Origin: Streptosporangiaceae bacterium
GTDB taxonomy: Bacteria > Actinomycetota > Actinomycetes > Streptosporangiales > Streptosporangiaceae
DNA length: 7,571 nt
Direction: 5' to 3'
NCBI GenBank assembly: GCA_030045295.1
Contig: JASIGD010000386.1
Span: 1 to 7,571 of the forward strand
Under the pieces are notes generated by a model, which was given only the letters and a program-made list of their open reading frames with translations, was not told where the DNA came from and searched no databases. The translations under genes and the position numbers were made by a program. Of this stretch, positions 6,067 to 7,571 are shown piece after piece; position 1 is the stretch's first letter, and the number at the start of each line of letters is the position of its first letter.

Positions 6067-6546
6067 ATGCCCGGTACAGACGGACGGCCACGCTGGCTGA
6101 CTGACGATGAACAGCGAGCGTGGCGCGCGACCGTGAACCTGAGCCAGCTGCTCATGCGCCAGCTCGACCGCGACCTGAACGCGCACGGGCTGAACGGCCG
6201 CGACTACGAGATCCTGGTCGAGCTGTCCGAGGCGCCCGACCACCGGCTCAGGATGACCGACCTGGCCGATGCCACCAGCCAGTCACGGAGCCGGCTGTCG
6301 CACCAGATCTCGCGCATGGAGAACCGCGGCCTGGTCCGGCGCGACGACTGCGAGGGCGACAAGCGCGGCACGTTCGCCGTGCTGACCGACAAGGGCATGG
6401 ACACCATCGAGCGGGTCGCGCCGTACCACGTCGATACCGTCCGCCGCCACTTCATCGACCGGCTGACGCCCCGCCAACTCGACGAGATCCAGGCCTGTTT
6501 CCAGCCGATCGTCGACTACCTGCGCAAGATCCGCGACCGCGACTAG
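6067..6546 (+). CDS. MarR-family transcriptional regulator
   Basis: The 159-aa protein matches a common actinobacterial MarR type in length and layout. It starts WLTDDEQRAWRA (10-21), has a dimerisation helix LLMRQLDRDLNAHGL (28-42), then the winged helix DYEILVELSEAP...LRMTDLADAT (46-70), the recognition helix SRSRLSHQISRMENRGLV (73-90), and the wing RRDDCEGDKRGTFAVLTDKG (91-110). It ends with the long C-terminal dimer helix (about 134-157). MarR dimers bind palindromic operators, often their own, and release on small-ligand binding; the ligand is unknown. The ATG at 6067 is 1 nt after the TPR stop, and the nearest purine-rich site (GAAGGG, 6049-6054) is 12 nt away, so coupling to TPR translation probably helps initiation. 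The dyad at 5518-5540 is the obvious candidate operator. Confidence 0.93.
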   Translation: MPGTDGRPRWLTDDEQRAWRATVNLSQLLMRQLDRDLNAHGLNGRDYEILVELSEAPDHRLRMTDLADATSQSRSRLSHQISRMENRGLVRRDDCEGDKRGTFAVLTDKGMDTIERVAPYHVDTVRRHFIDRLTPRQLDEIQACFQPIVDYLRKIRDRD

Positions 6547-6573
6547 CGGCGGGAAAGGGATCCGCGGGTTACG

Positions 6574-6595
6574 GCGGACCGGACCAAAGGTCCGC
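6574..6595. terminator. hairpin downstream of the MarR gene
   Basis: GCGGACC (6574-6580) pairs with GGTCCGC (6589-6595). An alternative fold pairs CGGACC (6580-6585) with GGTCCG (6589-6594) around AAA. It begins 27 nt after the MarR stop, between convergent genes. There is no U-tract, as is common for actinobacterial terminators, so the role is inferred. Confidence 0.4.
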
Positions 6596-6608
6596 ACCGG
6601 CCAGCGAA

Positions 6609-6626
6609 CCCGGGTCCGTACCCGGG
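6609..6626. terminator. second hairpin in the convergent gap
   Basis: CCCGGGT (6609-6615) pairs perfectly with ACCCGGG (6620-6626) around a CCGT loop. Its symmetry and its place between the MarR and GNAT stop codons suit a bidirectional terminator. There is no T-run. Confidence 0.45.
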
Positions 6627-6638
6627 CGAGCGCCGGTA

Positions 6639-7571
6639 CTACGGCGAGCACCGCAGCGGGGCGCGAAGCGCAGCGGGGGTTCCGGGGGGCTTTACGGGTT
6701 CGCCCCCCCGGGCTAAAAACAGCACGGACATGAACTGACCGGTCTCGGCGAACCCGGTCCGCCGGTACGCCGCCCGGGCCGGTGAGTTGAAGTCGTTCAC
6801 GTAGAGCGATACCAGCGGGGCGACCGAACGCACCGCCTCGACCACGACGGCGGCCATGCCGGGCGCGGCCAGCCCCTGGCCGCGGCATTCCGGCCGTACC
6901 CATACGCCCTGCACCTGGCATGCGTGCGGGGTGACGGCGCCGATCTCGGCCTTGAAGATCACCCGCCCTTGCTCGATCCTGGCGAACGCCCGGCCGCTGC
7001 GGACCAGCTGCTGCAGCCGGGCCCGATAGGAGGCGCCGCCGTCGCCGATGGTCGGCGAGACGCCCACTTCCTCGGTGAACATGGCCACGCAGGCCGGCCA
7101 CAAGACATCGAGCTCGTCCATCCGTACCCGCCGGACCAGCGGATCGGGCGGCACCAGCGGCGGGCCGGCCGTGACCATGACCGGCTGAACCGGACGGACC
7201 TCCCGGGCCGGGCCCCACTGCGCCCGCAGCAGGCCCCACAGCGCCTGGACCTGGGCGGCCGGACCGACCACGGAAGAACACCGCCGTCCCTGCCGAAGCG
7301 CCCGGTCGGCGAACGCCGCGACCGCGTCCGGCGTGGCCGCGACGGGGACCAGGTTAGCGCCGGAATAGCACAGCGACTCCAGCCGGCCGCCGGGGGTGTG
7401 TCCCCACATCTGGGCGCCGAGCCGGCCGGGGTCCAGGCCGAGCGCGCGCACCCGAGAGCTTACGAATACGTTGGTCACCGGGTCGCGATCGCAGATGGCA
7501 AGGACCGCGTCGCGGTCCCGCTCATCGAGAAGCCGCACCGACGCAGACCACGGCGGCTTTACCCGCAACAT
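6639..7571 (-). CDS. GNAT-family N-acetyltransferase with DUF4081 domain
   Basis: The 310-aa frame begins at an ATG on the window edge, so the true start cannot be confirmed, although MLRVKPPWSASVRLLDERDRDA looks like a normal family start. Residues about 12-140 match the actinobacterial DUF4081 domain (RDPVTNVFVSSRVRALGLDP, RLESLCYSGANLVPV, RRCSSVVGPA, GPAREVRPVQP). Residues 146-285 form the GNAT fold: FTEEVGVSP (165-173), the acetyl-CoA loop VQGVWVRPECRGQGLAAPGM (220-239), and SLYVNDFNSPARAAYRRTGF (255-274). The acceptor substrate is unknown. Family members normally end at ...SVLF, here residues 283-285. The next 25 residues, from a TTA codon at 6716-6714 through the palindromic element to a TAG at 6641-6639, have no family character. 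Relatives usually sit next to ispG, which would lie right of this window. Confidence 0.9.
   Translation of the reverse strand: MLRVKPPWSASVRLLDERDRDAVLAICDRDPVTNVFVSSRVRALGLDPGRLGAQMWGHTPGGRLESLCYSGANLVPVAATPDAVAAFADRALRQGRRCSSVVGPAAQVQALWGLLRAQWGPAREVRPVQPVMVTAGPPLVPPDPLVRRVRMDELDVLWPACVAMFTEEVGVSPTIGDGGASYRARLQQLVRSGRAFARIEQGRVIFKAEIGAVTPHACQVQGVWVRPECRGQGLAAPGMAAVVVEAVRSVAPLVSLYVNDFNSPARAAYRRTGFAETGQFMSVLFLARGGEPVKPPGTPAALRAPLRCSP
6675..6714. repeat. GC-rich palindromic element at the GNAT 3' end
   Basis: GGGGGTTCCGGGGGG (6675-6689) is followed by a 14-nt loop (6690-6703) and CCCCCCGGGCT (6704-6714). CCGGGGGG pairs with CCCCCCGG. The arms match the copy at 2703-2732 except for one base. 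The element begins just past the last family-typical codon of the GNAT gene and encodes its odd C-terminal tail. It is also placed to act as a stem terminator for GNAT (minus) and a second one for MarR (plus). Confidence 0.6.

Noticed and set aside
6283..7281. Minus-strand frame of 332 codons across MarR and GNAT
   Set aside because: It is out of frame with GNAT, antisense to MarR, and Arg/Gly-rich; it is a shadow of two clear genes.

Overview
The window is about 70% G+C, and its genes favour G/C in the third codon position and often use GTG starts. Together with actinobacterial families (DUF4439 ferritin-like protein, DUF4081 GNAT acetyltransferase, HelD-type ATPase, ROK repressor, and a short 'WWFWWSWAERI' protein), this points to a high-GC actinomycete. 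Streptosporangiales- or Streptomyces-like is my best guess; the genus cannot be fixed from the sequence alone.

Layout from left to right. (1) Positions 1-413 (+) hold the 3' part of a DUF4439 ferritin-like gene cut by the window edge. (2) Positions 414-525 form a convergent gap whose minus strand still reads like protein and may be a gene remnant. (3) Positions 526-858 (-) encode a 110-aa actinobacterial protein of unknown function. (4) Positions 859-1097 appear non-coding. (5) Positions 1098-5463 (-) form a tight three-gene cluster, in transcription order a 307-aa putative DNA-binding protein of unknown function, a ROK-family repressor, and a HelD-like superfamily 1 ATPase that probably acts on RNA polymerase; gaps are 24 and 34 nt. 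(6) Positions 5464-5609 are a divergent promoter region with a perfect 8-bp dyad. (7) Positions 5610-6546 (+) carry a small TPR protein and a MarR-type regulator separated by 1 nt. (8) Positions 6547-6638 are a hairpin-rich convergent gap. (9) Positions 6639-7571 (-) encode a DUF4081 GNAT acetyltransferase reaching the right edge.

The outer genes (DUF4439 and DUF4081-GNAT) belong, from family knowledge, to a conserved actinobacterial neighbourhood around ispG, proS, rimP and nusA. The regulator/HelD block between them therefore looks like accessory cargo in a housekeeping region. Three of the inner genes are probable DNA-binding regulators (307-aa protein, ROK, MarR), which suggests one regulatory island with HelD as its likely effector.

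The most notable structural signal is a GC-rich palindromic element, core GGGGGYTCCGGGGGG ... CCCCCCGGGCT. One copy lies in frame inside the HelD gene. A second overlaps the 3' end of the GNAT gene and adds about 25 non-family residues, starting at a T5 run where one base fewer would restore the family's normal stop. A degenerate, wider-spaced third copy may lie at the HelD 3' end. I see no CRISPR array, tRNA, rRNA, integrase or transposase, and no clear defence or biosynthetic system.
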